In this document: positions 1 to 6,587 of the stretch, one piece after another
Layout of the letters: each line of letters starts with the position of its first letter
How positions within the stretch are numbered: position 1 is the stretch's first letter
Source of the DNA: Acidobacteriota bacterium
Lineage (GTDB): Bacteria; Acidobacteriota; Blastocatellia; Pyrinomonadales; Pyrinomonadaceae
DNA length: 17,380 nucleotides
Direction of reading: 5' to 3'
NCBI GenBank assembly: GCA_963169175.1
Contig: CAUJFK010000354.1
Coordinates: 1 to 17,380 of the forward strand
Notes under the pieces: model-generated
Told to the model about the DNA's origin: nothing
Database searches by the model: none
Seen by the model: the letters and a program-made list of their open reading frames with translations, nothing else
Program-made: the position numbers and the translations under genes

Positions 1-74
1 CAGAAGCCCGCGTGTGAGCAAGGGCGTAATACAGCATTTCGCTTATCACGCCCTTGTTGACACGCGGGCTTCTG
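1..74. repeat. 74-bp palindromic intergenic repeat (REP/MITE-like)
   Basis: The stretch is a near-perfect inverted repeat. The outer arms CAGAAGCCCGCGTGT (1-15) and ACACGCGGGCTTCTG (60-74) match over all 15 bases. A 3x3 mismatch follows, then inner arms CAAGGGCGT (19-27) and ACGCCCTTG (48-56), around a loop of about 20 nt. It starts 11 nt after the stop codon of the minus-strand ATPase gene, so it would fold at the 3' end of that mRNA, but no T-tract follows. The size and fold suit a dispersed REP-like element. Copy number elsewhere cannot be seen, and the element may continue beyond the window edge. Confidence 0.7.
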
Positions 75-85
75 CAAACATTTCG

Positions 86-1297
86 TTAAACGTCCGTGTT
101 TTCGCCCTTCGATTTGCTCATGGCAGGCGCAGCTTTCGTCGCGGGAAGCGGCGCTCCGACAGCGTCTGATTTAATAAGCGGTTTTTCGTCCTCATCCATC
201 TGCTCGCTGTCACTTACGATCAGCTTGCCCGAAAGTTTGGTAAAGACGAGAAGGTCCTTTTCAGTATCAAAATCGACCAGGACAAAATCGCCGGTTTCGA
301 CCTGCTGCGTGGCGACCAAATTCGACAGCGGATAAACGAGAAACCGTTCGATCGAACGCTTCAGGTGCCGTGCTCCGTATTTGAGGTCGATACCTTCGTT
401 CAACAAAAAGTCCTTTGCGGCATCCGAGCATTCGAAGACAAACTTCGTACCGGCCGATTCGGTGATCCGGTCCTGGACCGATGCAAGTTCGATATCGAGA
501 ATGCGGCGCAGGTGATGTTCCTTCAGGCTGCGGAACACGACCACTTTGTCGATGCGGTTCATGAACTCCGGCGAGAATTTGCGTTTCGCCGCTTCGAGCG
601 CCGTACGATAGATCTTTGTATCAATCTCGTTGTCCTCGCGCGGCTTTGATCCGCCTTTGCCGGGTGCGAACCCGATGCCGCCGGAGATCATGTCCGACAT
701 CTCGCGGGCGCCGAGGTTCGAGGTCATAATGACGATCGTCCTTGAGAAATCCACGCGGCGGTTGTCGCCAAGCGTTAGCGTAGCTTTATCCAAAATTCCC
801 AGCAGCAGCTGCCACAGCGAATCCGATGCTTTCTCGATCTCATCGAACAGAACGAATGTAAGCTTTGTGTCCTCAGTGTGGGCCTTGTCCAGGTTTTCCT
901 GCGTCAACATCGGCGATGTTTCGCGGTGGCCCAAATATCCGGGAGGCGAACCGATCAATTTCGCGATCTCATGCGAATGCTGAAACTCAGCACAGTCGAT
1001 CTTAACGACAGTGTGCGGGTCGGCAAACAGCACTTCCGACGCGGCCTCGACCACGCGTGTTTTACCCGAACCGGTCGGCCCAAGAAACAGCATAGTGCCT
1101 ATTGGCCGCTGCGGGTTGTTCATTCCGGCGAGATATATCTGGAAAAGCCCGCTTATCCGCCGCACGGCGCGTTCCTGGCCGACGATCAGGCCTGAGAGCT
1201 TGTCCTCAAATTCTTTTGCACGCGGGCTTTTTCTGTCGGGATCCAAAAGGATCCCTTTTTGAACTCCCGGTTTTTTTGTCGCCGTTTCATTCTTCAT
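86..1297 (-). CDS. Single-ring AAA+ ATPase, ClpB/ClpA second-ring (D2) type
   Basis: This 403-residue cytoplasmic AAA+ ATPase carries the core of a Clp/Hsp100 second ring. Visible motifs are Walker A GPTGSGKT (73-80), pore loop GYLG (120-123), Walker B FVLFDEIEK (148-156), sensor 1 TSN (192-194), arginine finger in FMNRID (245-250) and sensor 2 YGAR (307-310), followed by the small D2 domain. The ClpB N-domain, first ring and coiled-coil M-domain are absent; real ClpB is about 850 residues. An IGF tripeptide (about 208-210) sits after sensor 1, where ClpA/ClpC carry their ClpP-contact loop. The last 45 residues are acidic, then Ala/Lys-rich, and look disordered. The ATG at 1295-1297 follows a good AGGAG site (1304-1308). 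Known relatives remodel proteins; the substrate and any ClpP partnership are inference. Confidence 0.85.
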   Translation of the reverse strand: MKNETATKKPGVQKGILLDPDRKSPRAKEFEDKLSGLIVGQERAVRRISGLFQIYLAGMNNPQRPIGTMLFLGPTGSGKTRVVEAASEVLFADPHTVVKIDCAEFQHSHEIAKLIGSPPGYLGHRETSPMLTQENLDKAHTEDTKLTFVLFDEIEKASDSLWQLLLGILDKATLTLGDNRRVDFSRTIVIMTSNLGAREMSDMISGGIGFAPGKGGSKPREDNEIDTKIYRTALEAAKRKFSPEFMNRIDKVVVFRSLKEHHLRRILDIELASVQDRITESAGTKFVFECSDAAKDFLLNEGIDLKYGARHLKRSIERFLVYPLSNLVATQQVETGDFVLVDFDTEKDLLVFTKLSGKLIVSDSEQMDEDEKPLIKSDAVGAPLPATKAAPAMSKSKGENTDV

Positions 1298-1301
1298 TGC
1301 T

Positions 1302-1339
1302 TTCTCCTAAGGGGAAATTCCTATGTCTAAAGGAATTTC
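1302..1339 (-). promoter_or_regulatory. Leader hairpin/operator-like inverted repeat plus RBS of the ATPase gene
   Basis: On the minus strand, GAAATTCC and GGAATTTC (1332-1339 and 1314-1321) form a perfect 8-bp inverted repeat with a 10-nt spacer. It lies only a few bases upstream of the TTAGGAGAAA ribosome-binding site (1301-1310). The position fits a protein operator or an RNA hairpin that affects translation of the ATPase. Which of these it is cannot be told from sequence. Confidence 0.4.
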
Positions 1340-1461
1340 GCTAACCCAATGACGGCTGCCGCACAAGGATTTGCCAAATCTAATAAGGCAATTCCGTCGT
1401 CACTAATGATGATTTCAATAATTGTAACGTTGGCTGGACTTTAGGCTAAGGAAGGTGCCCT

Positions 1462-1485
1462 ACACAAGCCCGGTCAGGCCTGTGT
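1462..1485 (-). other. Hairpin downstream of ino1
   Basis: ACACAAGCC (1462-1470) and GGCCTGTGT (1477-1485) pair at 8 of 9 positions around a 6-nt loop, about 70 nt past the inositol-phosphate synthase stop codon. No T-run follows on the minus strand, so it is at best a weak or Rho-assisted 3' end. The rest of the 259-bp gap between ino1 and the ATPase gene (1298-1556) shows no gene and no convincing promoter. Confidence 0.3.
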
Positions 1486-1556
1486 CCTATATATGTGTTA
1501 TCACAAACAGGCACAGATTGGCAAGAAAACTTGAAAATAATTCTGGACAATTGAAG

Positions 1557-2873
1557 CTAATCGTAATATTCCAAACCCAAATGAGTAATTAGGTCCTCAC
1601 CCCTCATATGCCGCAAGGTGTTCTTCAGCTTCTTTAACTGAATGAATATGTCGTGCTCCGGATACAACCCCGGAGCAGTTTGCGGCGCCTTGAAATAGAA
1701 CGATAGCCATTCCTGTACACCGCGCATTTTTGCGCGATGCGCCAAGTCCATGAACAACGCAAGATCAAGCACAAGCGGAGCGGCAAGGATCGAATCGCGA
1801 CACAGAAAATCTATCTTGATCTGCATCTTGTATCCAAGCCAGCCAAAGATGTCTATGTTGTCCCAGCCCTCTTTGTTGTCACCACGAGGCGGGTAATAAT
1901 TAATGCGGACGACATGCGAAAAATCGCCGTACAATTCCGGGTGCGATTCGGGCTGCAGGATGTGTTCCAGTACCGATAATTTTGATTCTTCCTTGGTCTT
2001 AAAATTCTCCGGATCATCCAGCACCTCGCCGTCGCGGTTGCCCAAAATATTCGTCGAATACCAGCCGTCCAGGCCCAGCATTCTCGCCTTTAGCCCTGGT
2101 GCGATGATGGTCTTCATCAGCGTCTGCCCGGTCTTGAAATCCTTGCCGCAGATGGGAATGCCGTTCTGTTCTGCGAGTTTTGTGAGAGCGGGAATATCAG
2201 CCGTCAAATTAGGCGCCCCATTTGCAAACGGAATACGGGCCTTGATCGCCGCATAAGCGTAGATCATCGACGGCGCGATCGCCGGATCGCTGTCATACAG
2301 GCCTTTCTCAAATGCTTCGATCGATCGATGGACTTCCGATTCTTCCAAAAAGATCTCGGTCGAAGCGGCCCATACCATCACCAGTCGGTCGCAGTTATTC
2401 TCGCTCTTAAAGCGGGCAATGTCAGCGACGAGTTGCTCGGCCAGTTCCATTTTGTTCTTGCCGGTCTTTATGTTCTCGCCATGCAGGCGTTTTACATAAT
2501 TCTGCTCGAACACGGCGGCCATCGGTTTGAGGCTGGCAAGCTGCTCCGAGACCTGATTAAGCAGATCTTTTTCAAGCACACCAGCATTCATCGCCGCATC
2601 GAAAGCGTTGTCCTTGAAAATGTCCCAGGCGCCGAACACGATGTCCTCGAGATCGGCAAGCGGCACAAAATCCTTGATCTTCGGCGAGCGGTGCTCGGTG
2701 CGTTTCCCAAGCCGTATTGTACCCATCTGGGTAAGGCTGCCGACGGGTTGCGCCAGCCCTCGCTTTATCGCCTCAACGCCGGCAACGAACGTCGTGCTAA
2801 CGGCCCCAAGGCCAACAAGGAGTATGCCCAATTTCCCTTCTGCGGGAGCGATCTCAACACCTTTTTCGATCAT
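1557..2873 (-). CDS. ino1: myo-Inositol-1-phosphate synthase
   Basis: This 438-residue enzyme converts glucose 6-phosphate to 1L-myo-inositol 1-phosphate with NAD, the first step to inositol and inositol lipids. The N-terminal Rossmann loop is visible as LLVGLGAVSTT (18-28). Further family signatures are GSLTQMGTIRLGKRTE (45-60), the catalytic-core segment CGKDFKTGQTLMKT (242-255), WYSTNILGNRDG (271-282; compare eukaryotic SYNHLGNNDG) and CRDSILAAPLVLDLA (358-372; compare CEDSLLAAPIILDL). Length and motifs indicate a complete, active enzyme of the bacterial clade. The start ATG at 2871-2873 has no strong Shine-Dalgarno; no other Met comes before residue 50, so this start is preferred. It is transcribed divergently from sat-cysC. 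The gap to the ATPase downstream is 259 bp, so co-transcription with it is uncertain. Confidence 0.93.
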   Translation of the reverse strand: MIEKGVEIAPAEGKLGILLVGLGAVSTTFVAGVEAIKRGLAQPVGSLTQMGTIRLGKRTEHRSPKIKDFVPLADLEDIVFGAWDIFKDNAFDAAMNAGVLEKDLLNQVSEQLASLKPMAAVFEQNYVKRLHGENIKTGKNKMELAEQLVADIARFKSENNCDRLVMVWAASTEIFLEESEVHRSIEAFEKGLYDSDPAIAPSMIYAYAAIKARIPFANGAPNLTADIPALTKLAEQNGIPICGKDFKTGQTLMKTIIAPGLKARMLGLDGWYSTNILGNRDGEVLDDPENFKTKEESKLSVLEHILQPESHPELYGDFSHVVRINYYPPRGDNKEGWDNIDIFGWLGYKMQIKIDFLCRDSILAAPLVLDLALFMDLAHRAKMRGVQEWLSFYFKAPQTAPGLYPEHDIFIQLKKLKNTLRHMRGEDLITHLGLEYYD

Positions 2874-3231
2874 ATTATATCCAAGCGCGAACGTTCACAG
2901 CCATCCAAAACCGCGGCCGGGCCTTTGGTAAACAACGGACGTTCCTTCGGAAAGAAAATGATAACTTTGCCAGTTGATTTAGGCAACCAGGATGGATTCG
3001 ACTAAGATTTAGGATCGATTCCCTTCCTTGCTCCTGGAGGGGTGGCAGCCAGGTCGGCTGACGCGCGTGGTTCTGATCGATCGCGGATTTCGGGTGATTC
3101 TTGTTCGAAAATTTAGATCTCGTTCGTCGTCTTCTGTGGTTGGCAGGTGTTTACCACCGGACAAGATGAACAAGGTTCGACACTCACAGCGCGTACATCC
3201 ACGAACCCATTCGTTATAACATCAATTTTCC
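2874..3231. other. Divergent intergenic region ino1 / sat-cysC
   Basis: These 358 bases separate two divergent start codons and must hold both promoters. No open frame here looks like a protein. Small hairpins are visible: CAGCC/GGCTG around AGGTC near 3047-3061, and GTGGT/ACCAC near 3137-3158. I see no recognisable riboswitch and no T-tract terminator. Confidence 0.5.
3215..3220 (+). promoter_or_regulatory. Putative -10 box for sat-cysC
   Basis: TATAAC lies 11 nt before the sat-cysC ATG, which would put transcription start near 3227 and leave a leader of about 5 nt. No Shine-Dalgarno precedes the ATG, in agreement with a near-leaderless message. A clear -35 element is missing, so this is tentative. 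Confidence 0.33.
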
Positions 3232-4938
3232 ATGACCCAAGAACTCATCTCACCATACGGTGGCGAACTCATTGATCGGATCACGAACGTAAGCGAACGC
3301 GGAGCGTTGTTCGAGCATGCCTCTACGCTTCCTTCTATCCAGCTAACCCGGCGACAAACCTGCGATCTCGAAATGCTCGCAACCGGCGCCTTCTCACCCC
3401 TGCGGACGTTTATGGGAAAGGCCGACTTTGAACGCGTGGTCGATGAGATGCGGCTTGCGGACAGGACGATCTTTCCTATCCCGATAACCCTGTCGGTCGA
3501 ATCGCTGACCGATATTGAGATCGGGCGTTCCATCGCCCTACGAGATGCAAGGAACGAGTTGCTCGCGATATTGGATATCGAGGAGATCTATGAGTGGGAC
3601 CGCGAACGCACCGCCGCACAAGTGTTTGGTACGCTCGACACGCGCCATCCGCTGGTTTCCGAAATGTCGCGGTGGGGCAGATTCAACCTGACCGGGCGGC
3701 TGCAGGTGTTGGGCCTGCCTGTGCATTACGATTTTAATGAATTGCGGATGACGCCGGCCGAGGTCCGTAAAAAGCTTGATGCGCTCGGACACGCAAATGT
3801 CGTCGCGTTTCAGACGCGAAACCCGATCCATCGCGCGCACGAACTGATGACCCAGCGTGCGCTTGAAATGATCGACGGCACCTTGCTGCTTCATCCCGTC
3901 GCCGGAATGACCAAGGAAGGCGACATAGACCATTACACGCGTGTCCGCACGTATAAAGCGGTCGCCGAACGTGCCTATCCCGCCGATCGCGTCCTTCTTT
4001 CGCTTCTGCCGCTTGCAATGCGAATGGCCGGGCCGCGCGAAGCCATTTTTCACGCTATCATCCGCCGCAATTTTGGTGCGAATCACCTTATCATCGGCCG
4101 CGATCACGCCAGCCCGGGAATCGATTCTCGAGGGCAGCCGTTCTACCATCCGCTCGCCGCGCAGGAGTTGGCAAAAAAGCACAGCGCTGAGATCGGGATG
4201 AACATCATCGCCTTCGAAGAGTTTGCGTATTTGCCTGATGAAGACCGTTATGAAGAGGTGGGTAAGATCGCCGCAGGCAGCAAGACCTTGTCGCTTTCGG
4301 GCACGCAGATCCGTGAGAACTATCTTGGCAAAGGCGTCGAGCTTCCGGCATGGTTCACGCGAAAAGAAGTTGCGGCAATCCTTGCCGAATCCCATCCGCC
4401 GCGGCCGCGACAGGGCTTTTGTGTCTGGTTTACAGGCCTGAGCGGCGCAGGCAAATCAACGACCGCCGAGATTCTCGTGACAATGCTGCTCGAAGCTGGC
4501 CGTCAGGCGACCGTCCTGGATGGCGATGTTGTCCGCACGCATCTTTCAAAAGGCCTCGGGTTTTCGCGCGAAGATCGCGATATCAACATAAACCGCATCG
4601 GCTTTGTCGCATCCGAGATCGTCCGCCACGGCGGCGTTGCGATATGCGCCGCCGTGAGTCCGTACCGCAACAGCCGCGATCAGGTGAGGCAGTTGTTCGC
4701 CGACGCCAATTTTTTCGAAGTGTTCGTCAATACACCGCTCGAAGTGTGCGAAGGCCGCGATTCAAAAGGAATGTACGCAAAGGCTCGCCGCGGCGAGATA
4801 AAAGACTTTACCGGAATAAATGACGTGTACGAGGAACCGGAGTCAGCCGAGATCGTTCTGAATACAGTAAACTCAACCGCCGCCGACAATGCCCGCAAGA
4901 TCCTCGAGCTTTTAAAAACCGCCGGATTCATCAAATGA
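3232..4938 (+). CDS. sat-cysC: Bifunctional sulfate adenylyltransferase / adenylylsulfate kinase (PAPS synthase)
   Basis: This 568-residue fusion makes PAPS from sulfate in two steps: ATP sulfurylase (about 1-385), then APS kinase (about 392-568). The sulfurylase half shows QTRNPIHRAHE (194-204), which carries the nucleotidyl-transfer HxxH motif, GRDHASPG (289-296) and SGTQIR (356-361). The kinase half shows Walker A GLSGAGKST (402-410), LDGDVVR (429-435), FSREDRDINI (444-453) and the lid/substrate region KARRGEIKDFTGI (517-529). All key motifs are intact, so both activities are expected. The domain order (sulfurylase first) is that of fungal-type and many bacterial fusions, and opposite to animal PAPSS. 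PAPS can feed cysteine synthesis or sulfotransferases; a sulfotransferase gene follows on the same strand after 389 bp, which favours the second use. No sulfate-reduction genes lie nearby. Confidence 0.95.
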   Translation: MTQELISPYGGELIDRITNVSERGALFEHASTLPSIQLTRRQTCDLEMLATGAFSPLRTFMGKADFERVVDEMRLADRTIFPIPITLSVESLTDIEIGRSIALRDARNELLAILDIEEIYEWDRERTAAQVFGTLDTRHPLVSEMSRWGRFNLTGRLQVLGLPVHYDFNELRMTPAEVRKKLDALGHANVVAFQTRNPIHRAHELMTQRALEMIDGTLLLHPVAGMTKEGDIDHYTRVRTYKAVAERAYPADRVLLSLLPLAMRMAGPREAIFHAIIRRNFGANHLIIGRDHASPGIDSRGQPFYHPLAAQELAKKHSAEIGMNIIAFEEFAYLPDEDRYEEVGKIAAGSKTLSLSGTQIRENYLGKGVELPAWFTRKEVAAILAESHPPRPRQGFCVWFTGLSGAGKSTTAEILVTMLLEAGRQATVLDGDVVRTHLSKGLGFSREDRDININRIGFVASEIVRHGGVAICAAVSPYRNSRDQVRQLFADANFFEVFVNTPLEVCEGRDSKGMYAKARRGEIKDFTGINDVYEEPESAEIVLNTVNSTAADNARKILELLKTAGFIK

Positions 4939-4958
4939 TTGCCGCAAAATGCTCCGGT

Positions 4959-5018
4959 GTCTGAACAACCGAATGCCGCAAAAGCAGACTTTGGTTACAA
5001 CACGTTCAGACTTTTATT
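4959..5018 (+). terminator. Terminator-like long hairpin after sat-cysC
   Basis: GTCTGAAC (4959-4966) and GTTCAGAC (5004-5011) are perfect 8-bp arms, and adjoining AACC (4967-4970) can pair with GGTT (4993-4996). The 3' arm runs straight into TTTTATTT. The position 20 nt after the stop codon fits an intrinsic terminator, but the loop is long for one. Confidence 0.45.
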
Positions 5019-5200
5019 TCGTGTGATTCGTCTTATTTCGTGTCAATTCGTGGTGGCGAAGCTGGAAGCCTCCACCACGAAATGCTCGAATTATTCCGGA
5101 TCATTTCGTGGTGGCGATGCCGGAAGCCTGGACCACGAAATACACGGATTGTTGGAAGCCAGGCCACGAAAAACACGAATCAGAACACGAAAATTCACGA
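5016..5200. repeat. Intergenic TTCGTGG stem-loop repeat cluster
   Basis: Three related units lie in tandem. Unit 1 has perfect 10-bp arms TTCGTGGTGG (5047-5056) and CCACCACGAA (5072-5081). Unit 2 has perfect arms ATTTCGTGGT (5103-5112) and ACCACGAAAT (5132-5141). Both loops contain a shared GGAAGCCT core. Unit 3 (5154-5173) is a partial copy with GGAAGCC followed by CCACGAA. Flanks are dense in TTCGTG on the left and CACGAA on the right (5016-5046, 5164-5200), so the whole cluster is roughly symmetrical. This resembles dispersed palindromic repeats of environmental genomes. It is non-coding: short frames through it translate to low-complexity sequence. Confidence 0.7.
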
Positions 5201-5259
5201 GATTATGAGGTCCTCCGCGGACGATGCCGACTCTAGCTCATCTCAGTTTCAAAAAATGA

Positions 5260-5289
5260 TTGACGCGGACTTTGCCTTTATTGTACGCT
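5260..5289 (+). promoter_or_regulatory. Candidate promoter of the sulfotransferase operon
   Basis: TTGACG (5260-5265) is followed after 18 nt by TACGCT (5284-5289), preceded by TG as in an extended -10. It lies 38 nt upstream of the sulfotransferase ATG and downstream of the repeat cluster. The -10 match is poor, so confidence is limited. Confidence 0.4.
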
Positions 5290-5327
5290 GAAACACAGCA
5301 GTTTCAGGTATTTAGAAGTACTTATCA

Positions 5328-6563
5328 ATGCAGCAGGCCCCCCAAGTGAGTGGTGCTTCGGAGCCTAACCGGAACCTGGTCAGCGTTCTGCAGCAGGAGT
5401 TGGACATGGGCACACAGGCCCTTCAGCGTGGCAACGCGGACGTCGCGGTCACGTTTTTTCAAAGCGCCCTGCAAAAGATGACGGCGGAGATGCCGTTCTA
5501 CGACCACGTCGTCCACAACCTTCTTTTAAGCTACAAAGGCATAGCCGAGAAACTTTTTGCGGATGGTGACGAAGAGCTTGCTTTGCGGTTCGTCAACTCG
5601 GCCCTAGAACTTGAGGTCCGCGGTGAAATGGCTGAAGATGCCGTATTCCGACGTCGCTTTGCCGACGGGTTCCAGGCGCTCGGGTTGATCCTCTTCAAAA
5701 GGGGCAGGTTCGCTGAGAATGTTCTTTGCTGCCGAAAGGCGATCGATGTCTTCGATTGCCCAACGTACCACGTCAACCTGACCAATGCCCTTGTGATGGC
5801 CGGGCAACGCGGCATTCTTTCCGACTACACTACCGAGATAACGCCCGAACAGGTTGGCCGGCACATTTTTATCGCTTGTGTGCCAAAATGCGCTTCAACG
5901 TTTCTAAAGAATCTTCTCGTCGGCCTGACGGGTTTTCAGGACATGTTCTCGGTTTACGCCGCCGGGCAAAGCGAGCATGAGCTGTATATGCCGACCGTGC
6001 GCGAGTTTGCCCATTTCAACACGGTAACCCAGCAGCATTGTCGCGCGTCGGATGCAAATGTTCATATAATGCAGGCATTCGGCATCAGTCCGGTCGTCCT
6101 GGTACGCAACATTTTTGACTCGGTTATGAGCCTGCTTGATTTTTATAATAACCAGGGAGCCTATTACAACACATATTTTCGTGCCGATTTTCAATCGTTT
6201 GACGAAACGACAAAGATCGACCTTCTCATCGACAATGTTATTCCATGGTATTTTCAGTTCGTCGCGTCGTGGGACCTGGTCGAAAAACAGCAGCGGATCC
6301 CTATCCAGTGGCTGACCTATGAAGAACTTATCGCGGATAAGCCAAAGGCGGTCGAAAATGTGCTAAGATTCTATGGCCTTGGTTCTCCTGAAAAAGCAAT
6401 TGAAGCAAAAATTAAAGAAACCGAATCGGAAGACAGAAAAAACCGGTTCAACAAAGGTGTAGCCGGCCGTGGAAAGGCAGGCTTGAGCGAACAGCAAAAA
6501 GAACGGATCCGGCGTCTCTCCAAATACTACCCTGCGACGGATTTTGGCCGTATAGATTTGTAA
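5328..6563 (+). CDS. TPR-containing PAPS-dependent sulfotransferase
   Basis: This 411-residue protein has two parts. Residues about 20-160 are helical TPR-like repeats (for example ALQRGNADVAVTFFQSAL at 31-48, then EELALRFVNSALELE and GRFAENVLCCRKAIDVF). Residues about 178-405 form a sulfotransferase domain. The PAPS 5'-phosphosulfate loop is ACVPKCASTFLKN (183-195) and the 3'-phosphate motif is VVLVRNIFDSVMS (256-268). His237 in TQQHCRAS is a candidate catalytic base, and FNKGVAGRGKAGLS (374-387) matches the C-terminal PAPS-contact region. The protein would transfer sulfate from PAPS to a protein or glycan; the acceptor is unknown. There is no signal peptide or membrane helix, so it appears cytoplasmic. 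The SD at the ATG is weak. It lies downstream of PAPS synthase and 24 nt upstream of an exported repeat protein, likely in one operon with the latter. Confidence 0.88.
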   Translation: MQQAPQVSGASEPNRNLVSVLQQELDMGTQALQRGNADVAVTFFQSALQKMTAEMPFYDHVVHNLLLSYKGIAEKLFADGDEELALRFVNSALELEVRGEMAEDAVFRRRFADGFQALGLILFKRGRFAENVLCCRKAIDVFDCPTYHVNLTNALVMAGQRGILSDYTTEITPEQVGRHIFIACVPKCASTFLKNLLVGLTGFQDMFSVYAAGQSEHELYMPTVREFAHFNTVTQQHCRASDANVHIMQAFGISPVVLVRNIFDSVMSLLDFYNNQGAYYNTYFRADFQSFDETTKIDLLIDNVIPWYFQFVASWDLVEKQQRIPIQWLTYEELIADKPKAVENVLRFYGLGSPEKAIEAKIKETESEDRKNRFNKGVAGRGKAGLSEQQKERIRRLSKYYPATDFGRIDL

Positions 6564-6572
6564 GTTTTGTAT

Positions 6573-6587
6573 CGAGGAGGAAATCAG
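6573..6587 (+). promoter_or_regulatory. Strong RBS fixing the start of the FG-GAP gene
   Basis: GAGGAGG (6574-6580) lies 7 nt before the ATG at 6588-6590. This favours that ATG over an in-frame TTG at 6567, which would put the SD inside the coding region. Confidence 0.8.

Noticed and set aside
1494..1507. CRP-like TGTG..TCACA site
   Set aside because: The half-sites are too close (12 bp in all instead of 16), and it lies downstream of ino1 rather than at a promoter.
2874..2879. TATAAT directly before the ino1 ATG
   Set aside because: A -10 box here would start transcription inside the coding region, and no -35 fits. It is probably chance.
2328..3005. Open frame of 225 residues opposite ino1
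   Set aside because: Most of it is the complement of conserved ino1 sequence; no motif, RBS or homology pattern supports it.
3028..3219. Small open frame (63 residues) upstream of sat-cysC
   Set aside because: The composition is Arg/Ser/Val-rich, there is no SD, and it overlaps the divergent promoter region.
3538..4395. Open frame of 285 residues antisense to sat-cysC
   Set aside because: It lies wholly inside a gene with intact conserved motifs on the other strand and shows no protein-like features.
5016..5200. CRISPR array
   Set aside because: The repeats are palindromic, unequal and adjacent, without uniform spacers, and there are no cas genes.
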